From contig CAVZJU010000006.1 in assembly GCA_963775695.1 (NCBI GenBank), positions 1-64,000 of the forward strand: a stretch of DNA of 64,000 nt, written 5' to 3'. This stretch comes from DATBLE01 sp963775695 (lineage in GTDB: Bacteria; Actinomycetota; Thermoleophilia; Gaiellales; Gaiellaceae). This document shows, in pieces, positions 27,036-35,409 of this stretch; the first letter of the stretch is position 1; the number at the start of each line of letters is the position of its first letter. Under the pieces are notes generated by a model. That model was not told where the DNA came from. It searched no databases and was given only the letters and a program-made list of their open reading frames with translations. Made by a program: the position numbers and the translations under genes.

Positions 27036-27532
27036 CCTCTCCGCGGGGCGTGACCCGGCCGAGCGTCTGCGTGCAGGACTGGTGTGTCCGCTGTCGCCGT
27101 GGCGTGCGCCCGACCGGGTGAGCCCCTCCGCGTCGACACCGTCAGCGGCGTGAGGTAAGAGGTGCGAGAGAGGCCGCTCGCCTCCGCCCGGGTGTCGATT
27201 CTTCCGTTCTCCTGGACGTTCTCCATCGACTCGGCGGGCACGGTGCGCCTGCCGGGTGGTGTGATCCTCGTGTCCGCTGGTGGTGTTCAATGTGTCCCGT
27301 TCGTGAAGGAAAGGTGGCGCTCCGGTGGACGGATAGTGGTCGGCCGTCCGCGCGTTGAGCAATAGGCCGATCGGCCGGTCTTCGGGGCAGGATCGGCACG
27401 TCTCCGGGGCCGCCATGCGGTGTTTTCCCGGCTGGTGCGCGATTTTCGGACCAAGGAGAATGGTCCGGCCGCCGCGATCTCCGCGGTTCACCGGTCCATG
27501 GCGACGACCTTTCGACCGCGAGCCTGCGCGGA
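27036..27532. other. Regulatory gap upstream of the surface gene run
   Basis: About 500 bp with no convincing coding frame separate two minus-strand LuxR regulator genes. It should hold the promoter of the 17-kb gene run. The inverted repeat at 27447-27467 is the clearest structure. I could not pick a -35/-10 pair with confidence. Confidence 0.5.
27447..27467. promoter_or_regulatory. Inverted repeat CGGACCA-N7-TGGTCCG
   Basis: Perfect 7-bp arms around a 7-base centre lie between the two LuxR-type genes, 66 bp past the stop of the upstream one. The GGACC/GGTCC half-sites recur in the palindrome at 28339. No T-run follows on either strand, so an operator is more likely than a terminator. Confidence 0.4.
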
Positions 27533-28267
27533 CTACCGCAGGTGCCCGTTGAGGACCTCAACGGGCTGCACGCCGTAATCGGGATCTCGCAGCTTGCGGA
27601 TTGCCCCGTCGCGGTCGTGGACATCCAGCTTGCGCATGGTCGTGGAGATGTGGGAGCGCACCGTCACCTCGGCGATCGAGAGGCGCGCAGCGATCTGCGA
27701 GGTCGAGTATCCCGCGGCGAGCAGCTCGAGAACGTCCGACTCACGACCGGTCAGGCACGTCAGACGTCGCGCAGCGTTGCCGTTCTCAACGACGTCCTCG
27801 CGCCCGCGGAGCCCCTCGATGAGACGGAGCATGAGTGTCCGCGGCAGGGCAGCTTCGCCGTTCAGGGCGCCGAGCAGAGCGAGTGGGAGGCGCTCCGGGT
27901 CGGTGTCCTTGAGGAGGTAGCCGCACGCTCCCGCCTCGACCGCGGCGAGCAGATCGTCGGTCTCGGACGACACGGTCAGCATCACGATCCTCGTCCCCGG
28001 GAGGCGGCGGTGGATCTCTCTGGCCGCGCGGACGCCCCCGAAAGGCATGTGGACGTCGAGCAGGCACAGCTCCGGCCGAAGGCGCCATGCGGCCGCGACC
28101 GCCGTCTCGCCGTCGCCGCACTCGGCGACCACGCGGAAACCGGCACGCTCCAGCGTCATGCACACGCCGCGGCGCAGCATCTCGTGGTCGTCGGCGATCA
28201 GGATTCGATGCCGTTTGCCGCTCGTCCCGAGGCGAGCAGCGGCCGGCGCGCCCGTCACAGAGTCCAT
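27533..28267 (-). CDS. NarL/FixJ-family response regulator
   Basis: A 244-residue regulator. Receiver domain: HRILIADDHEMLRRGV, phospho-acceptor Asp in LCLLDVHMPFGG, then MLTVSSETDD and YLLKDTDPE. LuxR helix-turn-helix: LTGRESDVLELLAAG and QIAARLSIAEVTVRSHISTTMRKL. The ATG has a GGGAGAGGGAT site upstream. No kinase gene is beside it. It lies between the giant metallophosphoesterase gene and the surface gene run, in the same orientation. A perfect palindrome 72 bp upstream of the start may be its own operator. Confidence 0.9.
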   Translation of the reverse strand: MDSVTGAPAAARLGTSGKRHRILIADDHEMLRRGVCMTLERAGFRVVAECGDGETAVAAAWRLRPELCLLDVHMPFGGVRAAREIHRRLPGTRIVMLTVSSETDDLLAAVEAGACGYLLKDTDPERLPLALLGALNGEAALPRTLMLRLIEGLRGREDVVENGNAARRLTCLTGRESDVLELLAAGYSTSQIAARLSIAEVTVRSHISTTMRKLDVHDRDGAIRKLRDPDYGVQPVEVLNGHLR

Positions 28268-28338
28268 CTCGATCCCTCTCCCCTGCCGTATGAAGGTCGT
28301 ACAGATCGCTTCTTACCACGGTCTGCGAGCACTATCGA

Positions 28339-28354
28339 CTGGACCTTGGTCCAG
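28339..28354. promoter_or_regulatory. Palindrome CTGGACC-TT-GGTCCAG
   Basis: Perfect 7-bp arms with a 2-base centre sit 72 bp upstream of the LuxR regulator start at 28267. Tight symmetry and position suggest a dimer-binding operator. The related GGACCA-N7-TGGTCC repeat lies downstream of the same gene. Confidence 0.45.
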
Positions 28355-28382
28355 ATGTCGAGAACGGCTCCGGAAAGCGGAT

Positions 28383-28414
28383 GGGCCCGGTCTCGGATGC
28401 CTGAGACCGGGCCC
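28383..28414 (-). terminator. Hairpin terminator after the giant metallophosphoesterase gene
   Basis: GGGCCCGGTCTC and GAGACCGGGCCC form a perfect 12-bp stem with an 8-base loop, beginning 14 bp after the stop of the minus-strand gene at 28428. A clear U-tract is missing, as is common in high-GC actinobacteria. Confidence 0.75.
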
Positions 28415-28427
28415 CGAAGGCAGTCGT

Positions 28428-31400
28428 TCAGGGCACCCCGACGCTGAGCGGGTTGCTCGAAGCGGAGGTGTTCCCGGCCGCGTCGTACGCCTTCACGGTG
28501 TAGGCCACCGTGCTGCCGCGCGGTGCCGAACGGTCGCTGTAGCTGTTGTGCGTGATGTTCGCGATCTGGACGCCGTTGCGGAACAGGAGGAAGCCCGTCA
28601 CCTTGACGTTCTCCGACGGCGTGTCCCAGGTGAAGTCGACCCTGTTCTGGGACACCCTGGTCGTCCGCAGGCCGGTCGGGGCATTCGGCGCCGTCCAGTC
28701 GGCGACGACCGAGGCGGAGTTCGATGCGGACGAGGTGTCGCCGGCGGCGTCGTACGCTCTCACCCTGTAGCTGTAGGTGACGCCCTGCTGGACCGAGCTG
28801 TCCGCGTAGCTCGTGGTCGTCACGTCGGCGATCTTGACGTTGCTCCGGTAGACCCCGTAGCCGGCGACCCCGACGTTGTCGGTCGACGCGTTCCAGGACA
28901 GGTCGATCTCGCCCGGCGCCTGGCCGCTCACTCTCAGATTGCTCGGCGTGGACGGCGCGCTGGAGTCGCGGGGCGTCTTCACGCTCCTTGCCGCGCTCGG
29001 TGCCGACTCGTTACCGGCCGCGTCGACGGCGGTCACGGTGTAGACGTACGTCGTCGACTGCTGCGTGCTCTGGTCGGTGTAGGACCTCGACGTCACGTCG
29101 GCGATCTTCGCGCCGTCGCGGTAGACCCGGTAGCCGGTGACGCCGACGTTGTCGCTCGAGGTCCCCCAGCTCAACTGCACACGGTTGGGGGCGGACGCGG
29201 ATGCGGCCAGGTTGGTCGGCGCGGTCGGCGGCGTCCCGTCCGGGGTCGTCACCGTCGAGGCCGGGCTCGGCGCCGAGACGTTCCCGGCGGCGTCGACCGC
29301 CTTCACCGTGTAGCTGTAGGTCGTGGTGTCGACGACGGTCGTGTCGCTGTACGTCGTGCCTGCCCCGGTCGTTTCGGCGATCTTCGTCCCGCCGCGGATG
29401 ATCTGGTAGTGGTCGACCGCGACGTTGTCGGTCGAGGCCGTCCACGAGAGGTCGACCTTCGTCGCGGAGGCCGCCGTCGCATTCAGGTCGGGCGGGGCGG
29501 TCGGCGCGGTCGTGTCGGACGACGAGACGGTGACCGAGTTGCTCGGGTCGGAAACGTTGCCCGCGGCGTCGTACGCCCGCACTTCGTAGGTGTGCGTCTC
29601 GCCCGGTCCTGTCGTGTCGCTGTAGGTTGTGCCGCTTACGTCGGCGACCGGGCTCCCGTCCCGGACGACGCGGTAGCCGGTGACGCCGACGTCGTCCGTC
29701 GACGCCGTCCAGCTGAGGTCGATCCGGGTACCCGACACTGGCGTGCCGGTCATCCCGGTCGGCGCGCTTGGAGGGTTGGTGTCGCCGCTGAAGGTCGTGT
29801 TGGCGACGACGTTGTCGAAGGCGACCGAGTACGTCCGGCTGGTCGCGGACTCGCCGAGCTCGAGCCGGCCGATCGGCGCCGTACCGAGGGTCGTCGGTCC
29901 GCTCAGTGCGGCGATCTCGCTGCCGTCGAGGAGGACGTCGACGCGGCTGGACGGATCGCCGACCGTGGCGTGCAACTGGAGCAGGTGCCACGTGCCGGGC
30001 GCGACGGTGACCGTGCTGGTGGTCGTGGTCGCGGGCGAGGTTGTGTCGTTCCGGATGCCGAGCTTGCCGGTGCTCGAGACGAAGGCGCTGACGAGTGAGG
30101 CGGCCGTCGCCGTGCGGAAGCGCACCAGGGTGACCGAGTTCGGACCCTGGCTCTCGATGTAGAACTGAACCCTCGTCTCGAGCGACGGCACCGCCTGCGG
30201 GAAGATCGCGGTGCTCGACGCGGCCGCGGCCCCCGCACTCGTCGCGCGAGCGCCCCAGGCACCGGCGAAGACGTTGTCCTGCTGGGCGACCATCCCGCTC
30301 ACGGTCGACCAGTGGGACAGATCGCCGCTCTCGAAGTCGTCGGCGAAGACGTCCGGGGTGGTGAGGGCCGTCTGGTTGGACGGAGCCGAGGCGTTGCCGG
30401 CCGCGTCCCGGGCGCGCACTGAGTAGTAGTAGTAGGTGAGAGGAGTCACCGTCTTGTCCGCGTACGTGGTCGTCGACCCGTTCGTCTCGTCGACCTTCAC
30501 GCCGTTGCGGTAGACGTCGTAGGCGACGACGCCGACGTCGTCCGAGCTGGCCGACCAGGCGAGGTCGACCTCCGAGCCCGACTTGGCGCTGGCGACGAGG
30601 TTGGCCGGCGCGCTGGGCGGCGTCGCGTCGGAGATCGGGCCCGCGTCGTACGCGACGTCGTCGAAGGCGAAGTCGTAGACCTGGTTCGTGACGCTGTTGC
30701 CGAGCTCGACGCGGCCGATCCCGGTCGTCCCCAGTGAGGTCGCGCCGGAGATCGAGTCGAGCCGCGTCCCGTCGAGCCACACCTCGACCGTGCTGGAGGT
30801 GTCGTTGACCACGGCGTGGAGCTGCGCCGTGTGCCAGGCGCCGCTCGTGGCGGCGCTCGTGCTCGTGTTGGCCACGCCGGTCACCTCGTTGCGATAGCCG
30901 ACCTTCCCCGTACTGGACACGAAGAGCGTCACGAGCGGGGCCCCTGCGCCCGTTCGCAGCCGGGCGAGGTAGACCGAGTTGGCCCCCTGGGAGAGGACTT
31001 TGAAGTGCACCTGGAAGTAGAGCTCGTTCCGCGGAGACGGGAGGTCCTTCCAGGCGTAGGCGCTCGTGTTGTTGCCGCTCGCCTCGGCACCCCAGAGCCC
31101 GGAGAACACCTGCCCCTGCTGGACGGTCAGACGATTCACGGTCGTCCACTTGGAGAGGTCGCCGGACTCGAATCCGTCGGCGAACAGAGCGCCGGTCGTG
31201 GGCGTCGTCGCCGCCGCCGGGGTCGTCAACGCGGACAGATTGCCCGCGGCGTCCTTCGCCCTCACCTGGTAGCTGTACGTGGTGCCGGCTGAGGCGCTCG
31301 TGTCCGAATAGGTCGTCTGCGGGCCGAGCGAGGTCAGCAGCGTGTCGTCGCGAAAGACGTCGTAGCCCGTTACGCCGACGTTGTCGGACGAGGGGTTCCA

Positions 31401-32756
31401 GCTCAGGTCGATCTGGGACTTCGAGGCCGGAACTGCTGTCAGCCCGCTCGGTACCGCCGGCGGCGTCGTGTCCTTGATGGAGCGGCACGCGATCGAGCCC
31501 GAGTCGAGGACGGTGCGCGAGGACGAGACGTACGAGTACCCGGCGCCCGTCTGGTTCAGGGTCAGCTGGAGCGCGCCGAATCCGGTGGCGGACGCGGCGA
31601 CGCGGCTGTCGGTGGTGACGAAGCTGCCCTGCGAGTGTCCGCCCGTGCCGGCGACGAACTCGGTGATGCCGTTGGCCGTCACTGCGCCGCCCGCGTCGAG
31701 CGGCTGCCAGCGCTGGTAGGTATGGTCGTGGCCGTTCAGGACGATGTCGACGCCGTGCTGAGCCATCAGCGCCCAGATGGCGTCGAAGCGCGAGGTGTAG
31801 CCCTCCTGGCCGATGTTGAAGACGGGGTGGTGGTAGTAGACGAGCGTGCAGGGCTGGCGGTTGAAGGCCAGGTCGGTCGACAGCCAGTTGTACTGCGCGC
31901 TCCCCGGCTGCGTCTGGCCGAACTGGCTCGTCGAGTCGAGGCTGACGATATGCCAGGCGCCGGCGTTGAAGCTGTAGTAGTGCGCGATGTTGTCCCAGTA
32001 GTCGAAGTAGCCGGTCGCCTGCGGCGTCGAGTACTCGTGGTTGCCGACAGCCGGATCCGTGATCGAGCGGAGGCCCCCGTACCACGTACTCGGTCGATAC
32101 CAGTTGTAGAACTCCGGCATCGAGCCCTTCTCGTAGACGTCGCCGAGGTAGAGGAACAGGTTCGGGTTCCAGGACTGGATCAGGTTGACGACGTCGGTCT
32201 CGCCCTGTTCGCCGCCGGCGCCGTCGCCGACCGCCGCCACCACGGTCGGCTGCCCGGGTGCCGGGGCCGTTCCCGGCGTCGGCGTGAAATGGTTCGTGTT
32301 CACCGGCGGCTGCGTCACGCCGTTCTGGAACGTGAGGTTGATGCTGGCGCGGGCTGTGGTGAAGCCGTCGCGCATGAGCGATTCCACCTCGAGCGTGTGC
32401 GAGCCGTCGACGAAACGGTCGCTCGGGAGAGTCCACGTGTAGGCGCTTTGGTAGTCGGTGAGCTGGTACACACCGTCGAGGTAGAACACGACTCGCTGGG
32501 CGCCCGGGGGAGTCGGTGTCCCGCTTCGGGTCACCGTCGCGGTGACGGTCGTCGGACCGCTGACCGTCGCACCGTCGGAAGGCGTGGTCAGGCAGACGGT
32601 TGCTGTGTACGTCCCGCCGGCCGGCCCGCTGGTCTGACACGAGCTGAGCGCGGCGGCGGTTGCGCCGCCCGAGAGCAGGATTCCCAGGGTCCCTGTCGCG
32701 GCGGCCACCGCGAGCCACACCCAGGACCTCCGTCTCCAGTTCCGGACGTACGTCAC
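28428..32756 (-). CDS. Giant secreted metallophosphoesterase with seven FnIII and two LamG-like modules
   Basis: A 1442-residue exported protein. The GTG start (32756) follows GAGGGAGAGG by 7 bases. After the signal segment (WVWLAVAAATGTLGILLSGG) comes an Ig-like domain, then a metallophosphoesterase domain at about 160-460 with YLGDVYEKG, AVGNHEYS, YYHHPVF and NGHDHTYQRW. The first metal motif is AVGDGAGG, less canonical than in its paralogues. Next are FnIII, a LamG-like domain (FADGFESGDLSKW), FnIII, a second LamG-like domain (FADDFESGDLSHW) and five more FnIII repeats, each opening with a (T/N)(A/P)P(T/S)AP motif and containing a (S/T)(S/T)D(N/D)VGV-type loop. The repeats are similar at DNA level, so copy number may vary. 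It is probably surface-attached. Confidence 0.9.
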   Translation of the reverse strand: MTYVRNWRRRSWVWLAVAAATGTLGILLSGGATAAALSSCQTSGPAGGTYTATVCLTTPSDGATVSGPTTVTATVTRSGTPTPPGAQRVVFYLDGVYQLTDYQSAYTWTLPSDRFVDGSHTLEVESLMRDGFTTARASINLTFQNGVTQPPVNTNHFTPTPGTAPAPGQPTVVAAVGDGAGGEQGETDVVNLIQSWNPNLFLYLGDVYEKGSMPEFYNWYRPSTWYGGLRSITDPAVGNHEYSTPQATGYFDYWDNIAHYYSFNAGAWHIVSLDSTSQFGQTQPGSAQYNWLSTDLAFNRQPCTLVYYHHPVFNIGQEGYTSRFDAIWALMAQHGVDIVLNGHDHTYQRWQPLDAGGAVTANGITEFVAGTGGHSQGSFVTTDSRVAASATGFGALQLTLNQTGAGYSYVSSSRTVLDSGSIACRSIKDTTPPAVPSGLTAVPASKSQIDLSWNPSSDNVGVTGYDVFRDDTLLTSLGPQTTYSDTSASAGTTYSYQVRAKDAAGNLSALTTPAAATTPTTGALFADGFESGDLSKWTTVNRLTVQQGQVFSGLWGAEASGNNTSAYAWKDLPSPRNELYFQVHFKVLSQGANSVYLARLRTGAGAPLVTLFVSSTGKVGYRNEVTGVANTSTSAATSGAWHTAQLHAVVNDTSSTVEVWLDGTRLDSISGATSLGTTGIGRVELGNSVTNQVYDFAFDDVAYDAGPISDATPPSAPANLVASAKSGSEVDLAWSASSDDVGVVAYDVYRNGVKVDETNGSTTTYADKTVTPLTYYYYSVRARDAAGNASAPSNQTALTTPDVFADDFESGDLSHWSTVSGMVAQQDNVFAGAWGARATSAGAAAASSTAIFPQAVPSLETRVQFYIESQGPNSVTLVRFRTATAASLVSAFVSSTGKLGIRNDTTSPATTTTSTVTVAPGTWHLLQLHATVGDPSSRVDVLLDGSEIAALSGPTTLGTAPIGRLELGESATSRTYSVAFDNVVANTTFSGDTNPPSAPTGMTGTPVSGTRIDLSWTASTDDVGVTGYRVVRDGSPVADVSGTTYSDTTGPGETHTYEVRAYDAAGNVSDPSNSVTVSSSDTTAPTAPPDLNATAASATKVDLSWTASTDNVAVDHYQIIRGGTKIAETTGAGTTYSDTTVVDTTTYSYTVKAVDAAGNVSAPSPASTVTTPDGTPPTAPTNLAASASAPNRVQLSWGTSSDNVGVTGYRVYRDGAKIADVTSRSYTDQSTQQSTTYVYTVTAVDAAGNESAPSAARSVKTPRDSSAPSTPSNLRVSGQAPGEIDLSWNASTDNVGVAGYGVYRSNVKIADVTTTSYADSSVQQGVTYSYRVRAYDAAGDTSSASNSASVVADWTAPNAPTGLRTTRVSQNRVDFTWDTPSENVKVTGFLLFRNGVQIANITHNSYSDRSAPRGSTVAYTVKAYDAAGNTSASSNPLSVGVP

Positions 32757-32834
32757 GACGATTCCTCTCCCTCGATCTCTGCGCAGGCCTGATTCGGTGA
32801 TTCGATCGTAGAGGCCATCCCGCCGTCGGCACAT

Positions 32835-32893
32835 GGGCCGCGCGGCCCAAAAGGCGTGCACCGGAGATGAGAAGAGGTCCACCTTCGGTGGAC
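32835..32893. promoter_or_regulatory. Two palindromes upstream of the giant phosphoesterase gene
   Basis: GGGCCGCGCGGCCC (32835-32848) is a perfect 14-bp palindrome, and GTCCACC-TTC-GGTGGAC (32877-32893) has perfect 7-bp arms. Both lie 80-140 bp upstream of the GTG at 32756. They could be operators or boundary hairpins; neither is followed by a U-run in the minus direction. Confidence 0.35.
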
Positions 32894-32894
32894 T

Positions 32895-33066
32895 GACCCG
32901 TGCGAGAGCCCAGGCTCTGTTCGTTTGCGAGCAGCAACAGCGCGTGCACCTCGAACGCGAGCTGGGTTGCATCCTCGCCGGCGTCGAGTTGGCCTTCCTT
33001 CTGGGCGCTTCGGGTCTGCTGCTCGAGCAGGCCGAACCAATCTGCAACCGCGCTGGTCACCCGCTC
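32895..33066 (-). pseudogene. C-terminal fragment of a TetR-family regulator
   Basis: The minus strand encodes VTSAVADWFGLLEQQTRSAQ, then EGQLDAGEDATQLAFEVHAL and LLLANEQSLG. This is the ligand-domain pattern of TetR/AcrR regulators (W..LL...R.AQ..GEL....D..QLAFE..ALL..AN). No helix-turn-helix is found upstream; the sequence there belongs to a methyltransferase fragment on the other strand. It is a truncated remnant. Confidence 0.6.
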
Positions 33067-33115
33067 CCCGGCGGCTGCTTCTTCGCCTCGACGGCGGCCG
33101 AGATCGACACGCGGC

Positions 33116-33290
33116 CGGGCACTCCTGCGCGTCAGCCGCCCCGGCGGGACGATCGCGCTCGCCAGCTGGACCCCGGACGGCTTCATCGGTCAGATGTTCC
33201 GCACGGTCGGCGCACACGTGCCCACCGCCCGCCGGGCTCGACTCGCCGATGCTCTGGGGGACGGAGACACGCCTGCATCGCGAGGTAGGT
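33116..33290 (+). pseudogene. Fragment of a class I SAM methyltransferase
   Basis: LLRVSRPGGTIALASWTPDG and FIGQMFRTVGAHVP match the post-motif III region of UbiE-type methyltransferases (LLRV.RPGG.I.LA.WTP.GF). The match continues in another frame as PPPAGLDSPMLWGTETRL, so there is a single-base frameshift near 33222. The 5' part with the SAM-binding GxGxG is missing, and the 3' part is cut by the IS5-type sequence at about 33285. Confidence 0.7.
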
Positions 33291-34051
33291 GTCGGCGCGT
33301 TTCTCCCAGCGGGTGAGGATGCGGCGGAAGCGGTTGAGCCAGGAGTGGGTGCGCTCGACGACCCAGCGTCGTGCACGGAAGCCAGCCTCGCGTTTGATTG
33401 CTTGGGCCTCCTCGCCGCGGCCGCGGACATGCGCTGTGAAGCCGAACTCGTCGGCGAGCTCGTACACCTCGGGATAGTCGTAGCCGCGGTCGAGGCAGAG
33501 CCCTTGTGGTGAGTCCGCTGTCGGCGTCGGTCGCTCGATCGGGATCGAGTCGAGCGTGGCGCGGCCGAGCTTGAAGTCGTTCAGGTTCGCGCCCGCTGGC
33601 GCGATCCCGACCGGGACGCCCTTACCCTCGGTGAGGAGCGATCGCTTCGCCCCTTTTTAGCTCTGTCAGTTGGATTCGGACCGGTCAGCTCACCAGCCAA
33701 AGGGGCCTTGCCGAGCGCGCCGTCCATCGCTAACCACTCCCACTCGATTCCGTGCTTGGCGTCGTAGGCGAGCAGCCCTTGCCGCCAAAACTCCAAGAAC
33801 ACGCCCGCCCCGGCCCACTCGCGGAAGCGCCGATACGCCGACGAGCACGAGCAGATCCCGGTCGCATCGAGCGCGTTCCACTGCATGCCGGTCCGCAACA
33901 CGAGCAGGATCGCGTTCATCGCATCCCGGTCAGGAATGCGCGGCCGGTGACAGCCAAGCGGATGCGCCGGCGGCTCCGGCAACAGCGGCTCCATCTGCGC
34001 CCACACCCGGTCCGGGATCCGCCAACCGTCGTCTTTGACAACGAGACCCAT
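33285..34051 (-). pseudogene. IS5-family DDE transposase, two frames
   Basis: The N-terminal frame (ATG 34051, MGLVVKDDGWRIPDRVWAQM, AILLVLRTGMQWNAL, WLAMDGALGKAPL with the first Asp) runs to a run of A's and G's near 33650. A -1 shift there (AAAAAGGGG) continues as KRSLLTEGKGVPVGIAPAGA, then CLDRGYDYPEV (second Asp) and RRWVVERTHSWLNRFRRIL (Glu). The DDE triad is therefore present across the two frames. Some IS5-group elements use programmed -1 frameshifting at A-rich sites, but a lost G would look the same. The C-terminus is cut off. Confidence 0.75.
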
Positions 34052-34130
34052 CACGCCCTCCCTCGTTGATTTCAGCAACGAGTCGGACTTCGCTATCTCG
34101 GTCCGGGTCCCTGCCTATCGGAATGAGCTC
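33285..34130 (-). mobile_element. IS5-family element, 3' end missing
   Basis: The element is defined by its transposase frames. The 5' end on the minus strand probably lies at the GAGCTCATTCCGATAGG sequence near 34130, which abuts the IS630 insertion. The opposite end joins the methyltransferase fragment at about 33285, before the usual last ~15-20 codons and terminal repeat, so it is truncated. A matching inverted repeat was not found. Confidence 0.65.
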
Positions 34131-34132
34131 TA

Positions 34133-35394
34133 AGTGCTCCCGGCCGTAAATCCTGTCGCGCTTGAAGGAGGTGCGGCAGGAGCGGCGAACTGGTGCGGCG
34201 ATGCCGGGCCGGAGCCCTTACGAGGTGGTGCTGGGTGGGGATGAGCGGGTCGAGCTTGAGCACCGTGTCCTCTGCTACACCCGTCCTTATCGGGAGGTGC
34301 AGAGGGCGAGGCTTGTGCTGCTGGCGGCGGAGGGTAAGACGAACGTCGAGATCGGTGAGCGGCTGGGGATGAGCAGGGAGGCGGTCGGCCGCTGGCGAAG
34401 ACGCTTCTGCGAGCAGCGGCTCGCGGGGCTCGAGGATGTGAAGCGAACGGGTCGCCCGCGTCGTTTTCCCCCCGGAAGAGGTCGCTCAGGTGAAGGCGGT
34501 TGCGTGCCAGCTGCCGCTCGAGCAGGGCGTCCCGCTCTCGTGCTTCTCCCGCGCTGAGCTGCACCGGCTCGTGATCGAACGCGGCGTCACCGAGGCGTCG
34601 GCCTCGACGATCGCCCGCTGGTTGAGGGAGGACTCGCTGAAGCCGTGGCAGCACCGCTCGTGGGTCTTCCCGATCGCGGCCGACTTCCTCGAGCGGGCCG
34701 GCCCGGTGCTCGATCTCTACCAGGGACGCTGGGAGGGCAAGCTCCTCCACCCGGGCGACTTCGTGATCTGCGCGGACGAGAAGCCGTCGATCCAAGCGCG
34801 GCGGCGGATCCACGAGCCGCTCCCGCCCGCCCCCGGCTCGCGCGGGCTCAGGATCGAACACACCTACGAGCGCAAGGGCGCGCTCACCTACCTGGCTGCG
34901 CTTGACATCGGCAGACGAGGGCGCCGACGCCCCCGGGTGTTCGGCCGCTCGGAGCCAAGGGGCGGCATCGCCGCCTTCGACCGGCTCGTCCGCCAGGTGA
35001 TGACCAAGGAGCCCTACGCCTCCGCGCGCCGGGTCTTTTGGATCGTCGACAACGGCTCCTCCCATCGCGGACAGAAGGCGATCGAGCGGCTCGAGCGCCG
35101 CTGGCCGAACCTGATCCTCGTCCACCTCCCAGTCCACGCCAGCTGGCTCAACCAGACCGAGATCTTCTTCTCGATCGTCCAGCGCAAACTGCTCGAGCCC
35201 AACGACTACCCCGACCTCGCCGTGCTCGCCCGCACGCTCAACGACTTCGAGCACCACTGGAACGACGTCGCACAGCCGTTCGAGTGGAACTTCACCCGCC
35301 ACGACCTCGCCACGCTGATCGAGCGGCTCGCCGCTCACGAGCCTCAGCTCCGACTGGCCGCATGACCGCGACGCTACTTACGGCCGGGAGCACT
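34133..35394 (+). mobile_element. IS630-family insertion sequence with intact ends
   Basis: AGTGCTCCCGGCCGTAA at 34133-34149 and its exact reverse complement at 35378-35394 form 17-bp terminal inverted repeats, with further partial match inward (CGCG). The trinucleotide TAA occurs at both borders (34131-34133 and 35394-35396), fitting the TA target preference of the family. The element is about 1.26 kb, and its transposase fills almost all of it. It lies between the truncated IS5-type element and the fic pseudogene. Confidence 0.88.
34201..35365 (+). pseudogene. IS630-family transposase, frameshifted
   Basis: The first frame has the helix-turn-helix part (PGRSPYEVVLGGDERVELE, TNVEIGERLGMSREAVGRW) to TGRPRRF. 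At TTTTCCCCCC (C run at 34468-34473) a +1 shift continues as PPEEVAQVKAVACQL and the catalytic domain: FVICADEKPSIQA (Asp), FWIVDNGSSHRG (Asp), HASWLNQTEIFFSIVQRK (Glu). The DDE triad is complete in the second frame. The frame change could be an extra C that inactivates the gene or a natural slippery site. The perfect inverted ends suggest recent activity. Confidence 0.82.
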
Positions 35395-35409
35395 AAGCAA
35401 GGAGAACGA

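Noticed and set aside
28428..31460. Repeated DNA in the giant phosphoesterase gene considered as a CRISPR or satellite array
   Set aside because: The repeats are ~270-bp coding FnIII modules in one continuous reading frame.
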